Positions 1 to 9,400 of a DNA stretch of 64,000 bases are shown here, piece by piece. The notes under the pieces were generated by a model that made no database searches, was not told where the DNA came from, and saw only the letters and a program-made list of their open reading frames with translations. The DNA is from an uncultured Acidocella sp. Lineage in GTDB: Bacteria > Pseudomonadota > Alphaproteobacteria > Acetobacterales > Acetobacteraceae. The translations under genes and the position numbers were made by a program. Every line of letters begins with the position of its first letter. Positions within the stretch are counted from its first letter, which is position 1. The stretch covers positions 1 to 64,000 of the forward strand of contig NZ_CAMIIE010000013.1 in assembly GCF_946222605.1 (NCBI RefSeq), read 5' to 3'.

Positions 1-30
1 TCCTCCTCTATTCAAGATGCCAAATCTGTC

Positions 31-942
31 TCATGGGCGCTGACGGGGGACAGGTCGGCTTAGTGGGACCAACGTCGAGAAAGTTTGTGAGAACTGTGTT
101 GGCGATCTGGTGGCATCGCCCCTCAGTAGTAAGATTGTGTTCTCATCGTGTGGCAGCATGCGGCCAGCTTCGCGGGTGTCCACCACAAGCGTCCTCAGCT
201 CCAGGTGTGCTCGCACCTCTTCTGGAGCTTTCCGAATTGCCGCGATTGCAAAGGCAACGACTTCATCCGCGGTATCTGCGACAAAAGAAAGAACAAAGGG
301 CGGCTTTAAAAACCTATCCAAAACCTGCTGAGCAAAGCTTTCCCGCTCACAGAGCAAGACGTCCTCGGTGAGGGGAGGGCTAAATTGCCCAGTAAAGTCA
401 GCCCAGAACTCGTCCGTGCTGCGGATCCCGCCGTTTTGGCCTATTCCAAACGTCGCCCGGGCATGACGAGCGGCGACCGCGGGGCGATAATCGAGCCAAG
501 CTTGCAGCCTTACGCCATCAATGACGATCAGATCCTTCCAGGCCGCCGTTGTTTTCCGCTCCTGTATCCACTCCTCGAGCTTGACCCTCGAGCTGTCCCA
601 CGACCAGGGCGTTACCAGCACAAGAGTGATATTCTTTTGCTCTTCTGGAGACACCTGGCTAGTTCGCTTGTCGAAGTCTTCCTTAGCCTTGGCCTTGTAG
701 TCCTGGTCGGTTCCAAACTCCCATAGAGATCGTCCTTCAGGAACGTTCAATGCCGCCGTCTTGCTAAAGAGATTCCCGTCAAAGCCTCGAACTCGACCTT
801 TGTCGCCACTGGGAAACCGGATGTCTGTAATCTCTGCCGCCGTGGCGAGAATCAGATCACCAACGATCTCGGGTAACTTGACCTCGGAGGCTAGGCTCCG
901 AGCCCATGTCTCAAGTTGAAGGGCTGTTATCCATCGCATCAC
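31..942 (-). CDS. Accessory nuclease/defence-like protein, N-terminal module (possibly truncated)
   Basis: A 303-residue ORF in a lower-GC stretch. The N-terminal half (about residues 40-130) has a G-x-D-G segment, then VPEGRSLWEFGT and KAKAKEDFDKRT. I associate this pattern with the N-termini of very large accessory proteins carrying a restriction-endonuclease-like (PD-(D/E)xK-type) fold, but I cannot name the family. No P-loop or other domain follows. The C-terminus (LVPLSRPVPRQRP) looks unlike a natural end. The other two minus frames also close at about 8-14, so a longer product is not recovered by a single slip. It is either a decayed 5' fragment or a short stand-alone protein. Codon usage is unlike the GC-rich genes from 2000 onward, which suggests acquisition. 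Confidence 0.5.
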   Translation of the reverse strand: MMRWITALQLETWARSLASEVKLPEIVGDLILATAAEITDIRFPSGDKGRVRGFDGNLFSKTAALNVPEGRSLWEFGTDQDYKAKAKEDFDKRTSQVSPEEQKNITLVLVTPWSWDSSRVKLEEWIQERKTTAAWKDLIVIDGVRLQAWLDYRPAVAARHARATFGIGQNGGIRSTDEFWADFTGQFSPPLTEDVLLCERESFAQQVLDRFLKPPFVLSFVADTADEVVAFAIAAIRKAPEEVRAHLELRTLVVDTREAGRMLPHDENTILLLRGDATRSPTQFSQTFSTLVPLSRPVPRQRP

Positions 943-1957
943 TGACCGCCGTTAATTGATCAAATTACAGTTCCGTATCTTATAGATACGACCACACGTC
1001 AAAGTGGTCGACGCGGATTCGGAGCGCGTTTTCTGTTTCGGAAGGCGCTTCCCTTAACGGGGTGACGCCCGTTGTTGATGAGATAGCCGCCAACCGAGGT
1101 AGTGTTTGGGGAAGGCCGCTTCGTCCCCGCTGCCGCCGCCAGGGCTGGCGCTGCAGGGCTCGGAGGAATGGCCGGTTTCGGGATTGGCGACCAGCATCTT
1201 GAACGACGTACATGGGCGCTGAGTCGCCGAGGCGTGTCGGCTCAGAAGGACGGCTTAGAGAGCGTCAATTAATTAATCCTCCGAGGGCGTGGATAGGCCG
1301 ATAACCAATCAGCCATTCTCGCGACTCGTCACCGGAAGGTCCGATGCAATCAAATCACGAAAGCGAGGACGATTTCCGCTTTGAGGACGCCCAAAACCGC
1401 CAATTCTTGAAAATTCTCAGCAAAAACAACCTCTTGCCAAAACAGCGCAATCATGCTGAAAGCGAACAGAACGGCCAAAATTTACACATTATCTTACACA
1501 CAAAAATCAAAAAGTCTTTTTTGTCTTTTATATCAATTTCTTATAATACACCGCACCGGACTTAAAATATCGCTCGGCATTAGTGGCGGAATACGTGTGC
1601 TCGCTGCGGTACGTCAACGAGGCCGGCAAGAAGGCTACAATCATGTAGGGGAACGAAAGGCGCCGTACCGCTTCACCGACCTAGCGACTCTGAACGCGGA
1701 TTTTGGACCCATTCAGGAGATTGCCCGGCGCGTTGACCGCGACGCGAAGGCCTCGCATCGTCACATGCAGGCGCTAATGATTGCCGGCGCGCGGTCTTTC
1801 CTTATGATGCGGTGCATGTGGACTTTCCCTTGCGAAAGGTGGCCTGATGAGCAAGAAATCTACCAGACGGCTTTCACAGATCATTCACAGATTATTTTTG
1901 TTGAAAATAATCAAGCAAAAACAATGCGTTACAACGCTTCCAGTTCTCCAAGCGCTG
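943..1957. other. Gene-poor, lower-GC stretch (probable edge of an acquired segment)
   Basis: About 1 kb with no ORF that I can support. Base composition is clearly more A+T-rich than downstream, especially around 1480-1570. Open frames at 980-1213 (minus), 1344-1565 (plus) and the first part of a frame from 1453 (plus) have no recognisable motifs and no ribosome binding site. A short in-frame run at about 1582-1650 (ending AGKKATIM then stop) could be the tail of a decayed gene. I see no transposase, integrase or clear direct repeats here. Confidence 0.5.
1521..1547 (+). promoter_or_regulatory. Sigma-70-like promoter candidate in A+T-rich DNA
   Basis: A perfect TATAAT lies at 1542-1547, with TTGTCT at 1521-1526 as a possible -35 box; the 15-bp spacer is short. 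It points right, toward the featureless segment before the CPBP gene. In such A+T-rich DNA a chance match is quite possible. Confidence 0.25.
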
Positions 1958-2581
1958 ATGCGCTCCGAAAAACCCGGCGGAAGCCGGGTTTTTTTATGGG
2001 CGGAATTCCTGCTGCTATTCGCCGGCGTGCCGCTGCTTATCCTCATGCTGCGCCGGCCGGGTATATTGTTTCTGGTGCTCTGGGGCGGCGGCCTGGCCTG
2101 CTGGCTGGCCAGCCGCCACACCCCGCGTGGCCGCGCGCAAGGGTGGGGCAAAATGCTGCGCCGCTTCGCGCTGTGCGGTGCCGCCCTCACCCTGGCCACC
2201 TGGCTGCTGGCCCCCGGCCTGTTTCTCGCGCTGCCGCTGCATCGCCCGCGCTTCTGGGCGCTGATCATGCTGCTTTATCCGCTGCTCTCTGTCTGGCCGC
2301 AGGAGATCATCTTCCGCCGCTTCCTGTTCGCCCGCTACGAACCGATCTTCGGCAGCGCCACCGGGGCGCTTTCAGCCCTGGCCTTCGGCTATGCCCATAT
2401 CATTTTCCTCAATCTCTGGGCGGTGCTGCTCACCCTCGCCGGCGGCTGGCTGTTCGCCCGCTCCTACGCCGCAACCCGCTCGCTCACCTTCAGCGGCGTC
2501 GAACATGCGCTCTATGGCTGTCTGGTCTTCACCATCGGGCTGGGGCAATATTTCTACACCGGCACCGCCTGGCATCATTAG
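1958..2581 (+). CDS. CPBP-family (CAAX protease-like) intramembrane protein
   Basis: About 207 residues with several hydrophobic segments, resembling the CPBP/Abi glutamic-protease family of integral membrane proteins. The usual EExxxR motif appears as QEIIFRRF (about residue 110), the second motif as FGYAH, and the third as HALYG, where many members have His with a downstream Asn. The first Glu and that Asn are therefore missing, and catalysis is uncertain. The start is doubtful. ATG 1958 lacks a Shine-Dalgarno sequence and puts a terminator hairpin in codons 4-12. An in-frame ATG at 1847 has AAAGGTGG upstream but adds an A+T-rich extension that looks foreign. The gene converges on hpnK with an 18-bp gap. 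Confidence 0.75.
   Translation: MRSEKPGGSRVFLWAEFLLLFAGVPLLILMLRRPGILFLVLWGGGLACWLASRHTPRGRAQGWGKMLRRFALCGAALTLATWLLAPGLFLALPLHRPRFWALIMLLYPLLSVWPQEIIFRRFLFARYEPIFGSATGALSALAFGYAHIIFLNLWAVLLTLAGGWLFARSYAATRSLTFSGVEHALYGCLVFTIGLGQYFYTGTAWHH
1968..1995 (+). terminator. Rho-independent terminator-like hairpin at the start of the CPBP frame
   Basis: The arms AACCCGGC (1971-1978) and GCCGGGTT (1983-1990) enclose a GGAA loop, flanked by AAA at 1968-1970 and a T run through 1995. This is a textbook intrinsic terminator reading rightward. It overlaps the first codons of the CPBP reading frame as annotated here, so either the terminator or that start codon is misplaced, or it acts as an attenuator. 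Confidence 0.6.
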
Positions 2582-2599
2582 CGCGGGAGGGGTTTAGCC

Positions 2600-3385
2600 C
2601 TAGACGCGATAGCGGGCGAGCAGCGCCTCGAATTCCGCCACATGCTCATAATCCGGCATCAGCCGCACCAGCGCCGCGTCCCGCCGCGTCGCGGGATGGG
2701 TATAGATTTCCGTCCGCCCCTCCGGCACCAGCGGCAGCAGCCGGGCGATGCGCGCGGCCGTCACATGCCCGGACCATTTCAGCCCAAACACCTGGTCCGG
2801 CACCTCCAGCCCGCGCGCCTGGGCGCGCAGCAGCCGGGTCCAGCCATATAAGGCGCGGTCCCCGAAGGTGACGCGCTCGCCCAGAGCCGCCATCACCGCT
2901 GGCGGCTCGGCCGGCACGCGCAGCCGCTTCAGCCCGTAGCGCCGGCCGATCTCGATCATCAGCCGGGCGATGGTCGGGTGCAGCAGGAAATGCTTGTGCG
3001 CATCGGCATGGTGCAGTTCCAACCCGGTGGCGACGAAGGCCGCGAACTGCGCCTCGATCTCGGCGCGCAGCTCCCGCCTTGCCGCGGGCGAGAAGAAATA
3101 GCGCACACCCAAAGCCGCCTGATTGGTGGAAAACCGCCCATCCGGGCCGGTGATGCGCGGCAGGCGGGCATGGCCCAGCAGCGAATCGCCATCCACCAGC
3201 ACCAGATGCAGCCCGACCTTGAGCCCCGGCAGCGTCCGCGCCCGGCGCACCGCGTCCTCGGCGGCGGGGGCCGCGACCATCAGGCTCGCCTGGCCCAGCA
3301 CGCCCTCCCGATGCGCATGCTCCACCGCCTCGTTGACGCTTTCGGTCAGGCCGAAATCATCGGCGGAGAAGATGATCTCGCGCAT
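2600..3385 (-). CDS. hpnK: Hopanoid biosynthesis-associated protein HpnK (ChbG/YdjC-type deacetylase)
   Basis: 261 residues beginning MREIIFSADDFGLT. The N-terminal SADDFG and the later HLVLVDG and HHADAHKH segments are the conserved, metal-binding parts of the YdjC/ChbG carbohydrate-deacetylase fold; the sequence fits the HpnK subgroup linked to hopanoid gene clusters. HpnK's exact substrate is not something I can state. No other hopanoid gene is in the window. The gene follows the DUF1178 gene by 3 nt, so grxC, DUF1178 and hpnK are probably cotranscribed. Confidence 0.85.
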   Translation of the reverse strand: MREIIFSADDFGLTESVNEAVEHAHREGVLGQASLMVAAPAAEDAVRRARTLPGLKVGLHLVLVDGDSLLGHARLPRITGPDGRFSTNQAALGVRYFFSPAARRELRAEIEAQFAAFVATGLELHHADAHKHFLLHPTIARLMIEIGRRYGLKRLRVPAEPPAVMAALGERVTFGDRALYGWTRLLRAQARGLEVPDQVFGLKWSGHVTAARIARLLPLVPEGRTEIYTHPATRRDAALVRLMPDYEHVAEFEALLARYRV

Positions 3386-3388
3386 GGC

Positions 3389-3856
3389 TCAGCTATCGTT
3401 GCGCGGCGCCCAGGGGATGCGGGCGAAGGCGATGCCGTCCTCGGCCAGGGACTCGGCCTCCTCCTCTGAGCTTTCGCCATAGATGCCGCGCGGGGTCGCC
3501 TCGCCATAATGGATACGCCGGGCTTCCTCTGCGAAATCCGCGCCGACATAGTCGCAGTTTTTCTCAACCTCCTCGCGCAGCTTCTGCAGCGCCGCGCGCA
3601 CCGCATCCGGCAGCGCGCCGCCGGCGGCCTGCGGGCCGGGGGGAAGCGCATCGGCCGGCGGCGGCTCGGGCGAGACCACCAGCTCGCGCCCCTTGCGCGG
3701 GATCGAGGGGGCCATCAGCGCCCGGCTCACCTCGACACTGCCGCAGGACGGGCAGGCCACCAGCCCCCCGGCCGCCTGGCTCTCGAAGCCTTCGGAATCG
3801 CGGAACCAGCCATCGAACTCATGGCCGGCCGCGCAGCGCAGCTGGTAATGGATCAT
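3389..3856 (-). CDS. DUF1178 family protein
   Basis: 155 residues starting MIHYQLRCAAGHEF, with a CxxxH-like beginning and a CPSCGS zinc-knuckle near residue 35. This is the hallmark of DUF1178 proteins, small proteins of unknown function common in Alphaproteobacteria. The middle is Pro-rich and acidic; the C-terminal part (ALPDAVRAALQKLREEVEKN and GADFAEEARRIHYGE) is the conserved block. Its ATG overlaps the grxC stop in an ATGA junction, which fixes the start and indicates translational coupling to the glutaredoxin gene. Confidence 0.88.
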   Translation of the reverse strand: MIHYQLRCAAGHEFDGWFRDSEGFESQAAGGLVACPSCGSVEVSRALMAPSIPRKGRELVVSPEPPPADALPPGPQAAGGALPDAVRAALQKLREEVEKNCDYVGADFAEEARRIHYGEATPRGIYGESSEEEAESLAEDGIAFARIPWAPRNDS

Positions 3857-4110
3857 GGCGTGAGCAGCGGCTCCAGCTGGCCGGCGCGCTCCAGCGCCAG
3901 CAGATCGTCGCAGCCGCCAATATGCTGGCCGGCGATGAAAATCTGCGGCACGGTGGTGCGCCCGCCGGAGCGGCTGATCGCCGCCTCCCGCGCCGGCGTG
4001 CCGTGCGGGGCGCTGATTTCCGTGAAGGCCACCCCTTTGCGCTCCAGCAACGCCATGGCGCGCATGCAATAGGGGCAGTAAGGCTGGGTATAAATCTCGA
4101 TTTCAGGCAT
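3853..4110 (-). CDS. grxC: Glutaredoxin 3
   Basis: 85 residues from MPEIEIYTQPYCPYC. It carries the dithiol CPYC active site at residues 12-15, the TVPQIFI cis-proline segment and the GGCDDLLAL glutathione-binding end, at normal GrxC length. It reduces disulfides and mixed glutathione disulfides in the cytoplasm using glutathione. ATG at 4110 is preferred over the upstream in-frame start at 4146, because it gives the family-typical N-terminus. The stop overlaps the DUF1178 start by 4 nt. Confidence 0.93.
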   Translation of the reverse strand: MPEIEIYTQPYCPYCMRAMALLERKGVAFTEISAPHGTPAREAAISRSGGRTTVPQIFIAGQHIGGCDDLLALERAGQLEPLLTP

Positions 4111-4165
4111 TTGCCTCCCACTTAGCTTGCGTGCCGCTGAATGCAAGGTGAATCTCAGCGCCCCT

Positions 4166-4897
4166 TCATTGCAAACGCGGATCCGCGACCCGCGCCAGGG
4201 TCAGCACATCCACCCGCACGGCCCCGGCGGCGCGCAGCGCCAGGGCGCAATGATGCGCCGTCGCCCCTGTCGTCATCACATCATCCACCAGCAGAATGCG
4301 CTTGCCCGCCAGCCCCGCATAAGGGCGGACATGGATGGCGCCCTGCAGCGCCGCCTGGCGCTGCACCGCCCCCATCCCTTCCAGCCTGGCGGTGGCGCGG
4401 GCCCGGCGCAGCACGTCAAGGCTCACCGGCCGGCCGGAGAGCCTGGCCAGGGCGATTGCCAGCAGCGCCGCCTGATTATAGCGGCGCTCGCGCAGCCGGG
4501 CGCTGTGCAGCGGCACCGGCAGCAGCAGATTGGCCGATTGCAGCATCTCCTCCCCGGCCCGGCGCATCAGCCTGGCCATGCCGCTGGCCGCCTCGCTCTG
4601 GTCGCTATATTTCAGCGGCAGGATCATCCGCTTGGCGAGCTCGTCATAACGCAGCGCCGCCCGGGCCTGGGTGAAGGCCGGGTGCGACGCCGCGCAGCCG
4701 GTGCAATGCAGGGTTTCCCCCGGCAGCGCGGCAATGCTCAGCGGCACGCCGCAACGGGCGCAAAACGGCGCGGTGATGAAATGCGCGGTCTTGAAACAGT
4801 CCAGACAAAGCTGCCCCTCCGCCTCCACCAGCCGGTGGCAGGCGAGACAGGAGGGCGGCAGCAGGCTATCCAGAACCCAGCGCAACAGGGGTTTCAT
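4166..4897 (-). CDS. comF: ComF family phosphoribosyltransferase-like protein
   Basis: 243 residues. The N-terminal part has Cys pairs (PSCLACH, LCLDCF, FCARCG and CTGC) forming the zinc-ribbon region. The C-terminal part has the phosphoribosyltransferase signature ILLVDDVMTTGAT. ComF proteins are needed for natural transformation in some bacteria; in most alphaproteobacteria their role is unproven. The start MKPLLRW directly abuts the GTG start of the divergent methyltransferase, with no base between them, so promoters must lie inside the neighbouring gene. Confidence 0.88.
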   Translation of the reverse strand: MKPLLRWVLDSLLPPSCLACHRLVEAEGQLCLDCFKTAHFITAPFCARCGVPLSIAALPGETLHCTGCAASHPAFTQARAALRYDELAKRMILPLKYSDQSEAASGMARLMRRAGEEMLQSANLLLPVPLHSARLRERRYNQAALLAIALARLSGRPVSLDVLRRARATARLEGMGAVQRQAALQGAIHVRPYAGLAGKRILLVDDVMTTGATAHHCALALRAAGAVRVDVLTLARVADPRLQ

Positions 4898-5674
4898 GTG
4901 CAGAGGATTTTCGATTTCGCGGCAATGGTAAAGCATCGTGAGCGCGCCGCCGGCCGGTTGGGCCAGATCGCCCCGGTGCTGGAGGATCTGACCGCGCGTT
5001 TGCTGGACCGGCTGGACGACACCACCATCCGCTTCGAGCGGGCGCTGGATTTTGGCGGACGCGGCGCCGTGGCCCCGGCGCTGGCGGCGCGCGGCATGCT
5101 GGTGGACAGCGCGGATGCCTCGCCGCGCCTGGCGGCGCTGGCCGGCGGGCGGCCCTTGATACTGCCCGGCCCCGAAGATTTCGGCCTGGCGCCGGGGGCG
5201 TATGATCTGGTCGTGGCCCCGCTCTCGCTGCATTGGCTGGATGACCTGCCGGGCGCGCTGATCCAGCTGCGCCGGGCGCTGAAGCCGGGCGGGCTGCTGC
5301 TGGCGAGCCTGCCGGCCTTGGGCACGCTGCATGAGCTGCGCCTGGCGTTGCTGGAGGCGGAGGAGGCGCTGACCGGCAAGGTCAGCCCGCGCGTCTCGCC
5401 CTTTCCGGAACTGCGCGACTGCGCCGGGCTGCTGCAACGCGCCGGCTTCAGCCATCCGGTGGCGGATCTTGAGGAGATCACCTTCCTGTACGCCAATCCC
5501 CTGGCGCTGCTGCATGAGCTGCGCGACGCCGGGGAGACCAACGCCTTGGCCGGGCGCAGCCGCGCCATCCCGCCGCGGGCGCTGTTCGCGGCGGCGCTGG
5601 CGGCGCTGCCCCAGCAGGACGGGCGGCTGGCCGTGGCGCTGCGCCTGGCCATGCTTACAGGCTGGGCCTCATAA
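4898..5674 (+). CDS. Class I SAM-dependent methyltransferase (NDUFAF5/BioC-like)
   Basis: 258 residues from GTG at 4898 (QRIFDFAAMVKHRERA). The fold is visible as ALDFGGRGAV (a modified motif I glycine loop), the DLVVAPLSLHWLDDLPGAL block and LKPGGLLLASLP. The HWLDDLPGAL pattern is typical of the alphaproteobacterial relatives of mitochondrial NDUFAF5 that lie next to comF, so a role linked to respiratory complex I or a related modification is possible but unproven. GTG is chosen because family members begin just before IFD; no ATG fits. The stop overlaps the convergent radC stop region by 6 nt. Confidence 0.8.
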   Translation: MQRIFDFAAMVKHRERAAGRLGQIAPVLEDLTARLLDRLDDTTIRFERALDFGGRGAVAPALAARGMLVDSADASPRLAALAGGRPLILPGPEDFGLAPGAYDLVVAPLSLHWLDDLPGALIQLRRALKPGGLLLASLPALGTLHELRLALLEAEEALTGKVSPRVSPFPELRDCAGLLQRAGFSHPVADLEEITFLYANPLALLHELRDAGETNALAGRSRAIPPRALFAAALAALPQQDGRLAVALRLAMLTGWAS

Positions 5675-6424
5675 CAGCCCCGCCTTGCGAAAGCTCAGCC
5701 AGCGCCCGTTGCCGACAATGACATGGTCGTGCAGCACCACGCTCAGCGCGCTGGCGGCCTTTTTGATCTCGCGGGTCATCGCGATATCCTCATCCGAGGG
5801 CGAGGGATCGCCGCTGGGGTGGTTATGGACGAGGATGATCGCGGTGGCGTTCACCTCCAGCGCGCGCTTGACCACCTCGCGCGGATAGACCGGGGTGTGG
5901 TTGACCGTGCCCTGCGCCTGCGGCTCGTCGGCCAGCAGCCGGTTGCGGTTATCCAGGAATAATAGCCGGAACTGCTCGATCTTCTCGCGCGCCAGCACCG
6001 CCTGCAGATATTCCATCAGCCGGTCCCAGTTGCTGAGTACCGGGCGATAGAGCACTTCCGCCTTGGCGAGGCGCTGAGAGGCCGCCTGCACCAGCTTCAG
6101 TGCCGCCACCCCGGCCTCGCCCAGCCCCTCAATGCCCAGCAGATCCGGCACCGGGGCGGAGATGGCATTGGCGTAGGAGCCAAAGCGCCCCAGCAAAGCG
6201 CGGGCGATCGGCTTGGTGTCCCGCCGCGGCAGCGCCAGGAACAAGGTCATCTCGATCAGTTCGTGATCGGCCAGCGCCTCCGGACCGCCGGTGAGAAAGC
6301 GCGCCCGCAGCCGGGCGCGGTGCCCATCCGTGCCGAGCGACATCGGCGCCGGGCGCAGCTCCGGCGTCAACGCCTCCAGCATCGGCATCTCGGCAAATCC
6401 TGTTGCGGCGCGGCTTCGTTTCAT
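5669..6424 (-). CDS. radC: RadC family protein (JAB/MPN domain)
   Basis: About 251 residues. A helix-hairpin-helix-like region (LLGIEGLGEAGVAAL) precedes the MPN/JAB domain with the metal-binding motif HNHPSGDPSPSDED near residue 205, at the expected length for RadC. The historical DNA-repair label is weakly supported experimentally, and biochemical function is unclear. ATG 6424 was chosen; an in-frame GTG at 6442 and ATG at 6388 are alternatives, the last preceded by an AGGA-like sequence. It converges with the methyltransferase gene. Confidence 0.87.
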   Translation of the reverse strand: MKRSRAATGFAEMPMLEALTPELRPAPMSLGTDGHRARLRARFLTGGPEALADHELIEMTLFLALPRRDTKPIARALLGRFGSYANAISAPVPDLLGIEGLGEAGVAALKLVQAASQRLAKAEVLYRPVLSNWDRLMEYLQAVLAREKIEQFRLLFLDNRNRLLADEPQAQGTVNHTPVYPREVVKRALEVNATAIILVHNHPSGDPSPSDEDIAMTREIKKAASALSVVLHDHVIVGNGRWLSFRKAGLL

Positions 6425-6468
6425 GCGCGCACAGGTTGCCACAGCTCAAAAGTTTTTCAACCCTTTAT

Positions 6469-9400
6469 TTAGTTCGATACCGGTTTATGATCTTCCGCCA
6501 GCACCAGATACACCGCCGGCACCACGAACAGCGTGAACAAGGTGCCGATGGACAGGCCGCCCGCGATCACCATGCCCATCGCATAGCGCGAGGCAGCACC
6601 TGCGCCATTGGCGAAGACCAGCGGCAGCACGCCGACCACCATCGCCGCCGTGGTCATCAAAATCGGCCGCAACCGGATATTGGCCGCATGTTCGATCGCC
6701 TCGCGCTTGCCCATGCCGGCCAGCCGCGCCTCGTTCGCCACCTCGGTCATCAGAATACCGTGCTTGGAGACCAGCCCCATCAGCGTCACCAGCCCGACAT
6801 CAGTGTAGATATTCAGGCTCAGACCGCCAATGCCGATATAGATGAAGATCAAGGCGCCAGCGATGGACATCGGCACCGAGACCAGGATGATCAGCGGGTC
6901 GCGGAAGGAGTTGAACAAGGCCGCCAGCGCCAGGAAGATGATGATCAAAGCGAAGGCGAAGGTGAAGATGAAGGCGCTGCTGGTCTGCACGAACTGGCGC
7001 ATCAGCCCGCCATAATCCAGCGTGTCGTCCGGCGGCAGAATTTTCTTGGCCAGGCTTTGCAGCGTGTGCAGCGCATCCGCCTCGGCCACGCCGGGCGCCA
7101 CAACGCCTTGCAAGGTTGCCGAATTCTGCTGCTGGAAATGATTGATCGTCTCCGGGATCACGCTGGTCTTGATCGTCGCGATGGCGGAGAGCGGAACATT
7201 GATGCCCCCCGAGGAGAGCACGTAATAATCGTTCAGATCCGCGACATTCAGCCGCGCGGTGCGCTGCGTCTGCGGGATCACCTTGTAGGAGCGGCCATCG
7301 AGATCGAAATAATTCACATAGCCGCCGCCCAGCGCCTCACCCAGAGCCGCGCCGATCTGGCTCATATTCAACCCAAGTGCCGCCGCCTTGTCGCGGTCGA
7401 TCACCACTTCCGCCTCCGGCTGGTCGATCTTCAGATCGCTCTGCAGAAAGATGAATTTGCCGCTGGCCAGCGCTGCCTGCAGCAGCTTCTGGGTGTCGGG
7501 ATAGAGCACGTTGAAGTCGCTGGTGCTCTTCACCACGAACTGCACCGGCAGACCCGAGGAGCCCGGCAGCGGCGGCAGCGGGAAGGCCGCGACCTGCTGG
7601 CCGGCATCCACCTTGTTGGCATCCGCCTGCATCAGCGTCTGCAGCGTGGCGGCGGGGCGGCGCTCGCCCCAGGGCTTCAGCACCGCGCCGATGATGTTGG
7701 TGCCCGGCACGTCGATCTGGAAACTATGCGCGACGTCAGGATATTTCAGCAGCGAGGCGTTGAAATGGCTGTCCCACATGGCGCGCTGGCCGGTGGTGCT
7801 GTCAGGTGCCGAGGTGGAGCTGAACAGCACGATGCCCTGATCCTCCACCGGCGCCAGCTCGCTCTTCGCCCCGGCGGCGAGGAAATAGATGCTGCCCAAC
7901 ACGATGGCGGCGAAGATCAGCGTCACCGGCACCGTCTCCAGGCTGGAATGCAGCATCCTGGTATAGGCGCGGTGCACGCGGGCGAAGGCGGCATCGATGA
8001 AATTGATCAGCTTGCCTTCCCAGTTGGGCTGCTCGCGATCCACATGCTTGAGGAAGCGCCCGCTCAGCATCGGCGTCAGGGTCAGCGCCACCACCGCCGA
8101 GATCGTCACCGAGCCCGCCAGCGTCAACGCGAATTCGGTGAACAACGCGCCGGTGAGGCCGGACTGAAAGGCGATCGGCACATAGACCGCGATCAGCACC
8201 ACCGTCATCGCCACGATCGGCCCGCCCAGCTCGGCCGCCGCGGCGCGCGCCGCGATGATCGGGCTTTCGCCGAGATCGAGATGGCGGTTGACGTTTTCCA
8301 CCACGATGATCGCATCGTCCACCACCAGCCCGATCGCCAGCACCAATGCCAGCAGCGTCAGCAGATTGATGGAAAACCCGAACGCCGCCATCATCGCGAA
8401 GGCGCCGATCAGCGAGAGCGGGATCGCCACCACCGGGATCAGCACCGAGCGCGGCGAGCCTAAGAAGGCGAACACCACGAGCGTCACGATCAGCAGCGCC
8501 TCAAGCAGCGATTCCACCACTTCGCGGATGGAGGCGTTCACGAACACCGTGCTGTCGTAAACAATTTCACCGGTCAGGCCGGTCGGCAGATTGGTCTGGA
8601 TCTGCGGCATGATCTTGCGCACGCCGGAAATCACGTTGAGCAGATTGGCCTCAGGTGCCACCTTGATGCCGATATAGACGCCGAGCTTGTTGTCGAAGGT
8701 CACGTGCTGGTCGTAGCTGTCCGCGCCCAGCTCCACCTTCGCCACATCCTTGAGCCGGATGATGGCATTGTTCTGCTGCTTGACGATCAGCTGGCCGAAT
8801 TCGGCGGCGCTGTGCAGCCCGGTATTCGCGGTCAGCGTCACCTGCGTCATCGTGCCCTTGGTGTTGCCCAGGGCCGAGATGAAATCATTGGTGGAGAGCG
8901 CGTTCCAGACATCGCTGGGGGTGAGGCCAAAGGCGGCCAGCTTCTGCGGGTCCAGCCAGATGCGCATGGCGTAATTCTGCCCGCCCAGAATCTCCGCCGT
9001 CTGCACACCCTGCACCGCCTGCAGCTGCGGCTGCACGACGCGGGTGATATAGTCGGTGATCTGGTTGGCATTCAGCACCGAGCTGCGAAAGCCGATATAC
9101 ATCGCATCGACCGACTGCCCCACCGCCAGCGTGATCACCGGCTGTTCGGTGCCGCTGGGCAACTGGTTCAGCACCGAATTCACCCGCGCCGAAACCTCGG
9201 TGAGCGCCTGATCCGGATTATGGTTGAGCACCAGATTGATGGTGATGGTGGAGACGCTGATCTGGCTCGACGAGGTCATGTAGTCGATGCCGTTGACCTG
9301 GGCGACGGCGTTTTCCAGCGGCGTGGTCACAAACCCCGCGATCGTATCCGGCGAGGCGCCGGGATAGGTCGTGGTGATGGTGATGGTGGCGTTCTCGGTT

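Noticed and set aside
980..1213. Minus-strand ORF of 77 codons
   Set aside because: Arg/Gln-rich, no motif, start without ribosome binding site; probably chance.
1344..1565. Small plus-strand ORF in A+T-rich DNA
   Set aside because: No ribosome binding site and no recognisable motif; length within chance in A+T-rich sequence.
1453..2871. Plus-strand frame crossing from the A+T-rich segment into the CPBP and hpnK region
   Set aside because: It changes composition abruptly at the boundary and overlaps a recognised gene in another frame and a minus-strand gene; no family motif in its first part.
6403..8463. Plus-strand open frame opposite the RND pump gene
   Set aside because: His/Arg/Gln-rich shadow frame; the minus-strand pump is full length and unambiguous.
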